A stretch of DNA of 64,000 bases from Aurelia coerulea. Lineage: Eukaryota; Cnidaria; Scyphozoa; Semaeostomeae; Ulmaridae. This document shows, piece by piece, positions 23,445-33,512 of the stretch (positions within the stretch are counted from its first letter, which is position 1; every line of letters starts with the position of its first letter). The notes beneath the pieces were generated by a model, which saw nothing but the letters and a program-made list of their open reading frames with translations, ran no database searches and was not told the origin of the DNA. A program made the position numbers and the translations under genes. The stretch lies in the NCBI GenBank assembly GCA_039566865.1, contig CM076951.1, positions 17,121,484 to 17,185,483 on the forward strand. Reading direction: 5' to 3'.

Positions 23445-23959
23445 TTTGCTGTTGTCTAAAGTTTCTTACGAACCCCCGTTTATGATAAAAATGATCTTGG
23501 CGCCATTACAGGATAAGGATTAAAACTGTCATTGATCCCTGTCACTTCTTAACATTCCACAGCTGTGTTCACGCGAGCCTAGCATAGATCCAATTTTGTT
23601 TCAGTTGAAATCTGAAGGAATTCCAGCATATTTTCAAGAAAATATGCGCTAAATGAACTGAAGAGATCGTGAGGAACACATTGGTGTAATTTTTTTTCAA
23701 AACCGACCAATAGTTTGGCTATTCCATGTCGACCATTCCATTCCATTCCATCACTCCATGTTTTACAGATTTTTTCCCTACAACTCACATCAATTAAACG
23801 ACTTAACTGATGTCTGCCCACACAGTCTGTTATCATGCTTGTTGTTTCAGTCGATATTTAAGGGAATTTCATGAGACTTTCAAGAAAACATATGTAAAAT
23901 AAACTAAGAAGATCTTGAGGAACACATTGATGTAATTTTTTTTCCAAAGCGACCAGTAG

Positions 23960-24072
23960 TTTGGCTATTCCATATCTACCATTCCATCTATACCATTCCA
24001 TTCCATCATTCCATTCCATCATTCCATTCCATTATTCCATTCCATCATTCCATTCCATCATTCCACACTCCA
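23960..24072. repeat. (ATTCC)n-type microsatellite
   Basis: Repeats of CATTCCATTCCAT with ATC and ATT variants from about 23977 to 24070. A shorter relative (GGAATGGAATGG) lies inverted in the left arm at 20757. It forms the variable outer part of the foldback element. Confidence 0.9.
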
Positions 24073-26168
24073 TGTTTTACAGAGCAGCTTATTGTAGCAA
24101 CAAAGGAGGGGATAATGGTCCAGATAATGTTTTTAGTCCCGCTATTTGTATGGCTGCTAGCATTTGCTTGAAGAATAGATGTGCAGCAATGGCAGCAATG
24201 CAGCTTCTGGTAACAATTATCCTTCAGCATTCAGGAATGATGGTGAGCATGGACATAAATAATTATTTACCAATTTTCCATATTTTTGCCAATCAAGTGG
24301 GGAATACTGTATACTGCAAGTGTAACATTATTTGTAATTTAAATTGACCAAGAGAAAGCAGCCATTGCCTTTACAAAACTCATGTTTACTTTACATCCTT
24401 CACAGAAGTGGAACTACTCAAGCAACTAGATATAACATTTTCAAATATTTTTAAAGCACCTAATATGCTTCAATGCAGTACTTTAGTAATTCAATACTTT
24501 AGTTCCAAACATTGGAACAGTCTCCCATAATTCATACATGTTGATGTTGATAGCTCTGTTTCAGATCTTTTATCAAAACTAAAGACAAATATTATTGTTC
24601 AGCCCACCCATCTGTTTGACTAATTGTGCATGTGATGATACAGATGTGATGACTAATTTTGCCTTTGACTGATTAAATCAGTGAGGTGTAAAATTAAATG
24701 TTTTACTTTCACAGACCAACTGCTCCACCACATCGCCTGTAGGATCTGTGTAGCCCTACTTAAACTGCTATCTCTTTCATAGTCAACTTTGCAAAGATTG
24801 AAAGCCCTCCGCATAACAACTTCACATATGTACAAGAAGCTTGACGAATTTGGACAAAATCATACAGATCATATCCTTGAAAAGGTATGTAAATTCATAT
24901 GCACTATGTTTGAAGCAGTATGGTTACAATACTACAGTACCATACAGTATATACAGGTCTTGTGCACATTTAAATGACAAGATTGTTTTCCATTATCATA
25001 AGAATTCTTGAGCCATATGAAAGACTGTGAATATTTCTAAACAAGATTTCTTTAAAAGTTTTCTTTGGACTTCTTACGAAATCTCGAGAAATCTTGGGCA
25101 GGAATACCAAGTTAACGTGTGCAAGGCCTGTAATGTACTTGTAGCAAGTGGCAGTGTTGACCGGCAGGACTGAGTGAGTGCTGAAAGAAATTGACAACAT
25201 GTACCAAGATTTACAACATATCCAACATAATTGTTCAAAAATTGCGGTGATCTGTCAATTAACATTTATTTAAATCTCATCAATAATCAATCCAAAACTC
25301 TTGCTTCTTTTAATCTAAAAATTTCTTTTACCAGGTCTCTTCTGAGGTAAAGTTTATATCACTACTTTCAATTATTACGCCTATTCCAAGGTTTGGAAAT
25401 AATCAAAATCTGTATGAAGTTGAGATATCTTGAAATTCAAATGAGTGAAATGTTTCAAAATATTGAAACTATATATAATTTAATAAGAAAAAGAATTGAA
25501 AGAAATTAAATGAAATTACCTGAGATTTTCCATTAGTAAAGTAAAGATTCTGCCTGCAGGCTACAGCTCTGTCCATTTACCCCTTACGTATGACCTGTTT
25601 CATATCAAATGTTTTACATAATACACTTGAAAAGAAAGTCACATGCATTGTTGTTGTCTTATCAAAAAGGTTGCAAGAGAATCAGGAAGGCTTGACAATA
25701 TGAACAAGATTGATAATCCAATGATTTCAAGAGATGCTGGTCGCAAATTGATCTTCGATAATGTCGATCACAAACTCAGGTGCACACAATGACAGAACAG
25801 CATCAAAATGAAGATGAGCATTGGGTGGCAGTAATGGCAACTGAAAACAGGATAACTGATGAAGCATTTTCGGATCAGAGGCCTAGATATTAAGAAATTT
25901 TGACAATGGAGAATGGGAAATGTTTGCCAAATGCTGCAGATCACAAATCCCAAATCCAAAATTATGTAGCCCTTGTTGGAAGGATAATGACCACGTACAT
26001 CCCCTGCTTAAAATTCTTAGAAGATGTGTCTGTGACCCACATTCATCATCAGTATTCAACTGAGAGTATGAAACCTACTGAGACCGTATGTATCATTGTA
26101 GTAAAATACAAGCAAAAGAAAACAGAGTACAGTACATATGTACATACAGTAAATAGATAAAATTACTG

Positions 26169-26427
26169 TTATATGTCAAATGAGGTAGAGCTTTTTTTAA
26201 TTATTTTAATTGCAATGTATGTCTGTTGGGAGAAAGAAGCTCAGTAACATTGTAGATGTTTTAATTTATCAGATTCTCTATTCAGCACCAGAAGGTTGCA
26301 TACTAACTCTCCAATGACTTAACCAAAATGCAAAATAAAAAACAGAGGTCCAATACAGTATTACATCAAACAATACAATTAGAACAATTTTGAAAAGAAG
26401 CACTACCTCATTTTGACATATGACCAC
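26169..26427. mobile_element. short foldback MITE
   Basis: TTATATGTCAAATGAGGTAG near 26170 pairs with CTACCTCATTTTGACATATG near 26402. The match continues inward through AGCTTTTTTT/AATTTTGAAAAGAAGC and TTTTAATTG/CAATTAGAAC. No target duplication could be fixed. No gene. Confidence 0.65.
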
Positions 26428-26571
26428 GTCTTTTTTGTAAATTTTCTTACCAAAACTGTGCTTCAAATCAAAGCACAGGGGTCAGGCTTTCTAAAATCAA
26501 TATCTCATTTATGTTAGACCTGTCATATGACAGAGAAATTTAAATTTTTTGACCAGTAGTTGGCAGCAGTT

Positions 26572-26862
26572 GACAGCAAAAGAGATCCTTATCCAGCCTT
26601 ATTAGAATACAGAAATACCCTCATAGATAATGGTATAGGGTCACCTGCTGAATTATTACTTCAAAGAAAATTAAGAAGAAAGTTACCCTGCAAAAAACAT
26701 TGCAAGAGCCAAGATGACAAAGTCAAGATAAAATAAATAAACTGATAGTAAGGCAACAGAAACAGAAATTCTACCATGATAAAAATGCAAACCCTTTGAA
26801 AGAACTTGATGTTGGAGATACAGTAAGGTTGGGGAAAGAAAAAGAGTGGATTCCAGCTAAAG
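26572..26862 (+). pseudogene. LTR-retroelement integrase remnant, upstream part
   Basis: Translates as the C-terminal part of a Ty3/gypsy-type integrase: a D-P-Y-x-A-L-L-x-Y-R-N-T block near 26580, I-G-S-P-A-E-L-L about 50 bp later, and K-P-L-K-E-L-D-V-G-D-x-V-R-L near 26795. A stop lies near 26730. It ends at the TA where MITE family A copy 2 entered. Everything upstream of the integrase C-terminus (protease, RT, RNase H, integrase core) and both LTRs are missing. Confidence 0.75.
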
Positions 26863-26864
26863 TA

Positions 26865-27531
26865 CCGGGTGAGTCAGAAAAAACGTGGGGTGTTTGGCGC
26901 ATTGTGACGTCGCATTCAGCCACCTGATCATGGCGAACTAAATTTTTTCTTGCAGCCAGAGGTCTTACTTAGATAATAATGCTTTCCCCGTCGAAATCGG
27001 TCACTTGATGTATTAATCAGAAAATATTTTCTTCGTAAGACGTTGTATGGGAGTTTTGCAAACTTATGAAATCTTTGATAGAGCCCCTTCAGCATTTTAC
27101 CCTTGCCAAAGCTGTAGGTACATGTGGTATTATCAGGGGAGAATGAAATAGTTTTGTCATCAAACATCGCGTTGATCTTGTTGAAATAAATCTCTTTACA
27201 ACACAAAGAAGCATGGGTTTTTACTGTCTCTCTAACATATTCTCTTCGCAGGACACGATATGACATACCATGTGTACATGCAGCTTTGGCAAGGCTAAAA
27301 TGCTGGAGGGGCTTGGTTAAAGGTTTCCTCAGTTTGCAAGACTACCATACAAAGTATTAGGAAGAAAAATCTTTTTTAAATAATGAATCACATGACCGAT
27401 TTCGATGGGGAGAAGTTTATGATACAAGTCAGATTTATGGCTGCACGGAATAATTTAGTTCACAACGGTCGGGTGGCTAAACGTAACATCGCAGTCCGCC
27501 AAACACCCCACGTTTTTTCTGACTCACCCAG
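26865..27531. mobile_element. MITE family A, copy 2, inside an integrase remnant
   Basis: CCGGGTGAGTCAGAAAAAAC at 26865 and its inverse (one mismatch, ...CACCCAG) at 27531, flanked by TA at 26863-26864 and 27532-27533. 667 bp, imperfect palindrome. Its left half equals the right half of copy 1, so the two copies are in opposite orientation. The minus-strand frame of 112 codons inside it is a by-product of the palindrome. Confidence 0.93.
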
Positions 27532-27533
27532 TA

Positions 27534-27786
27534 GTAGAGAGAGACAAGCATCCAATATCTTATCATGTCACTACAGAGCAAGGAACTACATACAGAAGAA
27601 ACAGGCGGGACATTGTCAATACAACTCAGTCTCCAATTGTTATAAAAGAACATGATTTGAATTTTGAAACTGAATCAAATCAGATGTTAAATCCACAGAG
27701 ACCAGAATGTCAGAGTGAAAAGTTCAAGTTAGAACTTCTCTTTCCAGGATACCAGCACCGGAGTACAGGACAAGAAGTGGATGTTT
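27534..27786 (+). pseudogene. LTR-retroelement integrase remnant, downstream part
   Basis: Continues the integrase tail in the same frame after the MITE: an I-S-Y-H-V segment followed by Y-R-R-N-R-R-D, the usual end of the chromodomain-less gypsy integrase (W-x-P-A..Y-x-V...Y-R-R-N-R). It is then cut by the TTAA at 27789. Confidence 0.7.
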
Positions 27787-27792
27787 GGTTAA

Positions 27793-28314
27793 CCCTATTT
27801 TAACAGGGGGGACGTTTTTGGCCCCCCTGTCGGATTTTTTAAATAGCTCCCAAACGATGCTACCTAAAATGCTGAAACGTCCTCACTTTCCTAACATTTA
27901 GTTGCCAATCAGAAAATAAAAATTTCAAGACCTATTGTTCGACCACCTGACCACCACATGCCCATATTTGGAGAGTGGTCACAAAAAATTCATTAAAACA
28001 GCTCTAATTTATTTCTTTGTTACCAAATCTCAACAATATATATACCATTCGATTCGTCTCAATGAGTGCTTTCATTTGATCTATAATTTATTCATATTTG
28101 CTGACATCAGCACTTTATTATTTATATGACGTCATCAATCTTTATGACGTCATATTCCTACATACATACATAAAATATTTGTTGAGGCAGGTCAGGTTTG
28201 GGTCAGCTCCAGGGCTGGTGTGGACCTATCATAAAAGAAAACAAAGCCTAATTACAATTTTTTATCGATTTCTAAGAACAAATAAAACTAAAGTGTGTTC
28301 ACAAGCCTTTTAAA
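27793..28314. mobile_element. possible TTAA-target element related to 1151-2045
   Basis: Starts TTAACCCTATTTTAACAGGG at 27789, then a G6...C6 hairpin. The inverse of the right end of the 895-bp insertion is TTAACCCTATCCAGACTAGG followed by the same sort of G/C hairpin. Both interiors contain TGCTGACATCAGCA-like and TGACGTCA(TCAAT) words. The right edge is uncertain; a TTAA at 28311 near the LINE end is a candidate. Confidence 0.5.
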
Positions 28315-28318
28315 AATA

Positions 28319-29514
28319 TTAATAATTTGAGTCCATAAAAGTTGTAGCCACTTGTCCTTTATCAAAGTGGATCGTTTTTAGTTTGTGTCCACATGATTTT
28401 CGATTTCTTTTGAAACTTTCGAAAGTCTTCAACTCTTTCATCCCTGGGGGAATCACTCCCCAAACTGCTGGAACCCTAAATTGAATGGTAAGGCGACCAT
28501 ATTCCGTTCTAGGTCTTATTTGTGTGAAACAGTTTTTGCTCCTTAACTCACGAGCTGGAGTCTCTTTCCTTTCAAATAGATTGATTAACTGTTTAGGCAA
28601 GGACTTGGTATGAATTTGAAACATAAGGGAAGCAAGTCTTCTTTTATAGATGTGAATTAATGGCTTCCATTGTACTAAGTCAAGGACTTCATTTTCACTC
28701 GTTTTGCTGGGGATACCATGTATTAATTTAGCAGCTTTAATATGCAATGACTCTAGCTGATTTATTAATGAAACACGTGGTGTTGCCCATATCGATATAC
28801 ATTATGTTACGGTGGATACAATCGCTTTGTAGTAAATTTCCTCCATGACTTTGCTTGGTAACCCTTTCAGGCGTTTCAGTTGTTTAAGCCTTGCTGCGTA
28901 CTGTTTGTGAACTGCATCGACCTGTGGTCTCCAGCTTAGTTTGTTATCAATTAAAACTCCTTAGCATTTTGACTGTTCCTTGAACTGTATAGTAGATTCC
29001 CCAAATTTTATTTCTCTCATTGGCCCTATGAAGGGGGTGCCAGAAATAAGCATAGCCTCGGTTTTACCTGCGTGAACAGTGAGTTTATTTTGCTGACACC
29101 AGTTATAAAACTTTAACAATATTGAGTTTAAAGCGTCAACAATAGTTTCCACATCCTTTCCGATAAAGTAAATAGTTGTATCGTCAGCGAACATGTAGAT
29201 ATGGCCAGCTGTTTCTATAGCCGGTAAGTCATTGACATACAATGTAAAGAGCCTAGGGCCAAGTAACGATCCCTGGGGTACTCCGACTTCCACCGGTTGT
29301 GTGTTTGATTTGACTCCGTTAATGGCCACAAACTGCTTTCTGTTTGATAGATATGAAGACAGCCAATCATGGAGGGCACCGGATATGCCAGCTGCGTGCA
29401 GTTTTGCTTTCAAACATCATGATTTATCGTGTCGAAGGCTTTCTTGAAGTCAATGAATAGAACTCCAACTTTGAAACCATCATCGATTGCTTTTTACCAA
29501 GTCTCAGTGAGAAA
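28319..29514 (-). pseudogene. non-LTR retrotransposon reverse transcriptase, main part
   Basis: Minus-strand pieces give a LINE RT of the CR1/jockey sort: FIDFKKAFDTINHD at about 29460, GVPQGSLLGPRLFTLYVNDL at about 29255, the catalytic MFADDTTIY at about 29200, then the thumb and C-terminal part (LHIKAAKLIHGIPS...) to the stop at 28319. One frameshift near 29415 and others between 28961 and 28747. The 5' side is interrupted by MITE family A copy 3, and the same frame continues on its far side (30246-30305). Confidence 0.85.
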
Positions 29515-29516
29515 TA

Positions 29517-30243
29517 CCGGGTGAGTCAGAAAAAACGTGGGGTGTTTGGCGAATTGTGACGTTGCGTTCAGCCACCCAATCTTAGCAAACTAAATTTTTT
29601 CTTCAAGCCAGAGGTTTAACATAGATCATAAGCCTTTCCCCATCGAAATCGGTCACTTTATGTATTACTCAGAAACTATTTTCTTCGTAAGACATTGTAT
29701 GGGAGTTTTGCAAACTTGTGAAATCTTTGATAGAGCCCCTTCAGCAGTTTATCCTTGCCAATGCTGCAGGTACACGTGGTATTACCAGGGGAGAATGAAA
29801 TAGTTTTGTCATGAAACATCGCGTTGATCTTGTTGAAAGAAATCTCTTTACAACACAAGGAAGCATGCGTTTTTACTGTCTCTCAAACATATTCTCTTTG
29901 CAGGACAAGTTATGACATGACAAGACATCCCAAGGGACAAAAACACTATTTCGCAACTGTTTCATGCCCCCCAGATAATACCACGTGTACCTGCAGCTTT
30001 GGCAAGGCTAAAATGCTGAAATGGCTTGGTTAAAGGTTTCCTCAGTTTGCAAGACTCCCACACAAAGTTTTAGGAAGAACATTTTTTTTAAATAATGAAT
30101 CACAGGACCGATTTCGATGGGGAAAAGTTTATGATCTAAGTCAGATTTATGGCTGCACGGAATAATTTAGTTCACAACGGTCTTGTGGCTAAACACGACA
30201 TCACAGTCCGCCAAAGACCCCACGTTTTTTCTGACTCAGCCGG
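29517..30243. mobile_element. MITE family A, copy 3, inside the LINE
   Basis: CCGGGTGAGTCAGAAAAAAC at 29517 and the inverse (...GACTCAGCCGG) at 30243, with TA at 29515-29516 and 30244-30245. 727 bp, same orientation as copy 2. The flanking LINE frame (H-P-N-Q-W-A-F-Q-K-G-I-S-T-E-S-L-L... then F-L-T-E-T-W) reads on across the insertion, so the MITE came after the LINE. Confidence 0.93.
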
Positions 30244-30245
30244 TA

Positions 30246-30305
30246 GAAGTAGTGATTCCGTAGAGATACCTTTCTGGAATGCCCATTGGTTTGGATGAAT
30301 TAATC
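30246..30305 (-). pseudogene. LINE reverse transcriptase, 5' stub
   Basis: Encodes NQWAFQKGISTESLLL in the frame of the RT at 29514, matching the usual Q-x-G-F-R-x-x-x-S-T-E region. Upstream homology ends near 30305, a typical 5' truncation. Confidence 0.7.
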
Positions 30306-30708
30306 TTGTGTCAGCAATTAATCCTGTGTCCTAATGAATGAGTAATATTTGCATGCAAAAATGATGGAATTACTTCAAATATCGATGAAGGTACTTGATT
30401 TCATCAATAATATGCAAAATTAATGGTTGTAAATCATAATTATTGAGCAAACAATGTTGCATTGAATCAAATTTTCATTATTTAATTATTTAATTTATTA
30501 GAAACCACAAACATCCGTATGAAACCATATAAAACTACAAATGAATGGTGTCAAGCAGGTATTTGGATGGTTTTTTGCCAATTTTATCAAGCTATTTGCT
30601 AATAATTGGCCCTTTTTTGCAAATAGCTCGATTTTCAAAAAGTTTGCATTGTTTTGGTTGCCTAGCAACCAATCACGTTGTTCTATAACAGTAGCTACCA
30701 CCCAAAGA
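30306..30708. other. AT-rich, no gene; X-box-like palindrome
   Basis: The 15-bp palindrome GGTTGCCTAGCAACC at 30656-30670 fits the RFX X-box consensus (GTNRCC, short gap, RGYAAC). Whether it acts in the genome is unknown. A small inverted repeat AGCTATTTGC/GCAAATAGCT lies at 30589-30628. Confidence 0.4.
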
Positions 30709-31040
30709 TTACAATTCCTTTCCAGTATTGGCACGCATCTCCAAAATAATGGTGCAATTTGGGTAGCTGTCAAAATTTTGGTTGCAAAGTAGGCCAGTGG
30801 AAATTCCAAATCTGATGAAACGCCACGCACAAGGAACAATAGTGCATGTGTTGCCAATGTTTTTCTCACTTTCAAGGCCTGCCTCATTCATATCTGCATC
30901 ACCTAAGTCGTGAATCCTATCAGTTGGGCATCATATTTATTGAATACAAGACCTGATGCTATTTTCATTTCATCAAAGGAAACTACAACATATCTTTGAT
31001 GCACTTTCAGATTCTGTGATGAACGTTTTAACTATTCTAT
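30709..31040 (-). pseudogene. P-element/THAP-like transposase, catalytic part (exon 2 downstream of a LINE)
   Basis: Minus-strand frame with SFDEMKIASGLVF at about 30985 (family FDEM, first catalytic Asp), ATHALLFLVRGVSS and FPLAYFATKILTATQIAPLF, ending PILERNCNLWVVAT at 30709. The next expected block (S-D-G-A-x-x-N-R, second Asp) is absent; unrelated sequence follows. Frameshifts lie near 30905. It is the continuation of 31735-33003 across an inserted LINE. Confidence 0.75.
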
Positions 31041-31734
31041 AACAGGGGGATTAAAGCCAGTTTGGGGGCGTATTGCATTCCTGTAATCACGAAGTGTTCT
31101 CTTACTTAGCAGACATAACATTTTAGGGATACAATAAATCCAATGTGCCCCACAAATAACGGTGTTGAGGATACTGAACACTTTTTGTTGCATTGCTCTT
31201 CTTTTGATGAGGAACGACGTGGTCTTCTCGCTGGAGTCCTTTCGCTACTGAGACCATTTGGGTACATTAATCCTTCAAATAAGGTTCTTACGGAGCTCTT
31301 ACTGTATGGTGATAAAGAACTTTCCAATAAAGTTAATAGAAATATATTACCATTAACTTTGCAGTATATCCATAAAACTGGTCGATTTGATTAAGATAAT
31401 TCCAAACTTCATTACATGCCACCACCTTTCCCCGTTTAGTAGTAATTTACGAGTAGATTTTATGTAGTTGTTCTTTTTGCTCATGTCATTTATTTTCTTG
31501 TCTTATATTTTGACTAGTTTCTTCTTTTTCTTATATTATATAACTATATGTTAATGGCCTCAGGGTAGACATTGCTTTTTTGCTCCTTGGGGTATCGTTG
31601 TAGTAGTATTGTAGGGTAATTATGTAAGTAGTGTAGGGTAGCTCATATTGTAAAGTAGTTATGTAAGTAGTGTAGTGTAGCTCGTAAATATATTGTAACT
31701 TTTTATTGGAATATATATAAAAAAAAGACATAAA
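31041..31734 (+). pseudogene. 3' fragment of a LINE inserted in the P-like gene
   Basis: Plus-strand frame to a stop at 31394 with C-P-T-N-N-G-V-E-D-T-E-H-F-L-L-H-C, the C-terminal Cys/His motif of non-LTR elements, then LLLYGDKELSNKVNRNIL. A 330-bp 3' UTR follows and ends in A8 at about 31727. The 5' end is truncated near 31041. The orientation is opposite to the host gene. A different LINE family from the one at 28.3 kb. Confidence 0.8.
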
Positions 31735-33003
31735 ATGCCAGAAGTTCTTCATAGGCAGATGATGACTTTGATGCAATTGCTAGGCAAAACCTTATGATCA
31801 TTGGGTGGTATCTGTTCGATTTGCTATTATGGTACTTTATTTGTTCTCTCCAAAATAACTTCATGAACGGGGATGCTTTTTCAATATTTCTTTCCATTAT
31901 TGTTGCTATGTCACCCCTTAAGTCATTGTCAACTGCAACACTCTTTGTTTTGATAGCTCTGTCTATTTGAGAAATTTTATACTCTAAAGCAGCACATTTT
32001 ATGCTCTAATCTTTGACGAAGAACAGTGGCTCTCAGCTTTGATTTACTGCAGGCAGTCAATGGTGCTTTATTTTTCAGGCATCCATTGTCTTTGTTCTTT
32101 TTCCCAGATGCTGTTTGAAAGCCTTACGCTCTGCAGCTTGACAGTCTGTGAACAATGGGTCCACACGTCCAGCTCATCAAAATTTCCTCCAAATCATAAC
32201 CAAATCATATCCCCATTGACAGCAAGTTTCATTCACGCACATAGCTGAGGTAATTCAAAAACATGCAAACTCAAGATAACCTCCGTGAGACCGACATCTT
32301 AGCTTCATCCAGGAAATGGCCCGTTGTTGTGGCTTTACAGGGTTTCATTATGCAACCTGCATTATGCAGATTACACCAGCCGTTCTTTTTCCCAGATGCT
32401 GTTTGAAAGCCTTACGCTCTGCAGCTTGACAGTCTGTGCACATTTCATTACGAGGGCTGGGTTTCAAGATCTGGCATTGCCTGGATCTAAAAAACTGTAT
32501 ATATTCAAATGGTAGAGAGCTACTAAAGTCAACCGTCTTTGGAATAACATGAGTTGTTGTTTGAGAATGCAAGTTGGATACTCCAGGACATATTTCCTGC
32601 TCTTTAATTCTCAAAATGAGAGAAGATACCCTAGTGTATTTTACTGATTTTCCTATCTCATTATATGTCATGCTTGCTTGGTAATTTCCAGTTGAAAACT
32701 GCAATATCAATCTGCAGGTTTTTGCCAATTATCAGGTGGTATTTTGGTAATGCAAGAAAGAGACGGATCGAATGCTTTGAGATGAATTTCAGTTCCCAAG
32801 TCAGATGTAGCCCAGTCTGTAAGTGAAGATTTCTCAATACCTCTTTTCAAGCTATCAAAAACTTTGGTAAACAGCCTTTTTAACTGGCAAGTTGTCTTGG
32901 ACAATGTTGAGATGACGTCTTTCTATTATGACAGCAGTTGTACTCTCCTGAGGCAAGTTCAATGCTGGCAGGGCACCAGGTCGTAGTGACTGGAGTCCTT
33001 TAG
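31735..33003 (-). pseudogene. P-element/THAP-like transposase, exon 2 upstream of the LINE
   Basis: Begins after the acceptor ...TTTTTCAG at 33004-33005. The first codons continue the THAP domain: LRPGALPALNLP is the A-V-P-T-x-F-like box. Then come DWATSDLGTEIHLKAFDPSL and DNWQKPA (32900-32710), EMCTDCQAAERKAFKQHLGK (about 32450-32390), and KASPFMKLFWREQIKY...RYHPMIIRFCLAIASK at 31895-31800, a helix-rich segment typical of this family. Frameshifts near 32860 and 32720. A ~55-bp coding block (CAGATGCTGTTTGAAAGCC) is present twice, at 32106 and 32394, from an internal duplication. It was cut by the LINE at 31734. Confidence 0.8.
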
Positions 33004-33512
33004 CTGAAAAATAATATTAGTAGGTAAGGTATACATATACGAGGTATAGTATCTTATTATCCTCATTTTGAAAGGTTCTGATCAGAGGTGGAAATTTGTT
33101 TTCCTTTCTGGGAACCTAGGAATCTGGCCCAAAACTTTCTACAAAATTTTTAAGGTGGTAAACTACAAAATTTATGTTTGTGCCTGTTCATCCACCCACA
33201 CTGAGATGATGTAATGTAACATGTAAAAATATGTTGTATGTTGTGTTTATGTATTATGTAGAATTCTCACATTTCTTAATATCTAGCTGCCCTCTTCTAC
33301 ATTGTCATCTTTAAGGAGAGGACAGCTAGATATTAAGAAATCCGAGGTTTTTCATTTGAATGCTTAATTTGCCTTTTTCACAACGTATCTTCATAAAAGT
33401 GCAGATTCAATGCTTGAAAATGACCGAAAAATAGGTTTTTTACAGTTCAGTGTCGTTATCATTGATGAAATTAACTAATATACAATGTCAGAGTCTAAGC
33501 AAGATGAATATG

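Larger units (their letters stand above)
20583..24082. mobile_element. 3.5-kb foldback insertion with 15-bp direct repeat
   Basis: The sequence AGCAGCTTATTGTAG occurs at 20568-20582 and again at 24083-24097. Joining the two sides restores the reading frame of the interrupted exon. The inserted 3500 bp has two long inverted arms, 20583-21325 and about 23130-23905, roughly 95% alike by eye, plus a ~1.8-kb centre with GGGGCTTA-rich direct repeats at 21610-21660 and 21895-21955. The right end is longer than the left by ~170 bp, including ATTCC repeats. A 15-bp duplication is unusual for a foldback DNA element and fits endonuclease-made staggered cuts as seen in retrotransposition. The mechanism is open. 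Confidence 0.85.
20048..26088 (+). pseudogene. broken multi-exon transposon-type gene, split by a 3.5-kb insertion
   Basis: Exon-like pieces in order: 20050-20205 (V-x-V-E-W-P-S-I-T-R-E-R...LGKALCRRTYKEIAAAAWKN); 20445-20582 (SKEDMKRFQFGALQKELK..SPLFWSVLKT) continuing at 24098-24242 (CMAASICLKNRCAAMAAMQL, donor GTGAGC); and 24783-24884 (exactly 34 codons with AG and GTATGT borders, LKALRITTSHMYKKLDEFG). The last pieces are 25671-25777 (GRKLIFDNVDHKL) and 25792-26087 (EHWVAVMATENRIT..., one stop at 25891, donor GTATGT). The pattern matches a large repeated gene family I remember from coral-type genomes, with the -DNID- box after the helix-turn-helix exon. The function is not known to me. There are lesions: a stop near 20444, a frameshift near 25780 and a stop at 25891. 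Confidence 0.65.

Noticed and set aside
23961..24082. Start of the 128-codon plus-strand frame (Phe/His/Ser/Pro-rich)
   Set aside because: The start is the ATTCC microsatellite; only the part after 24083 is old coding sequence.
26928..27266. 112-codon minus-strand frame
   Set aside because: Lies wholly inside the palindromic MITE family A.
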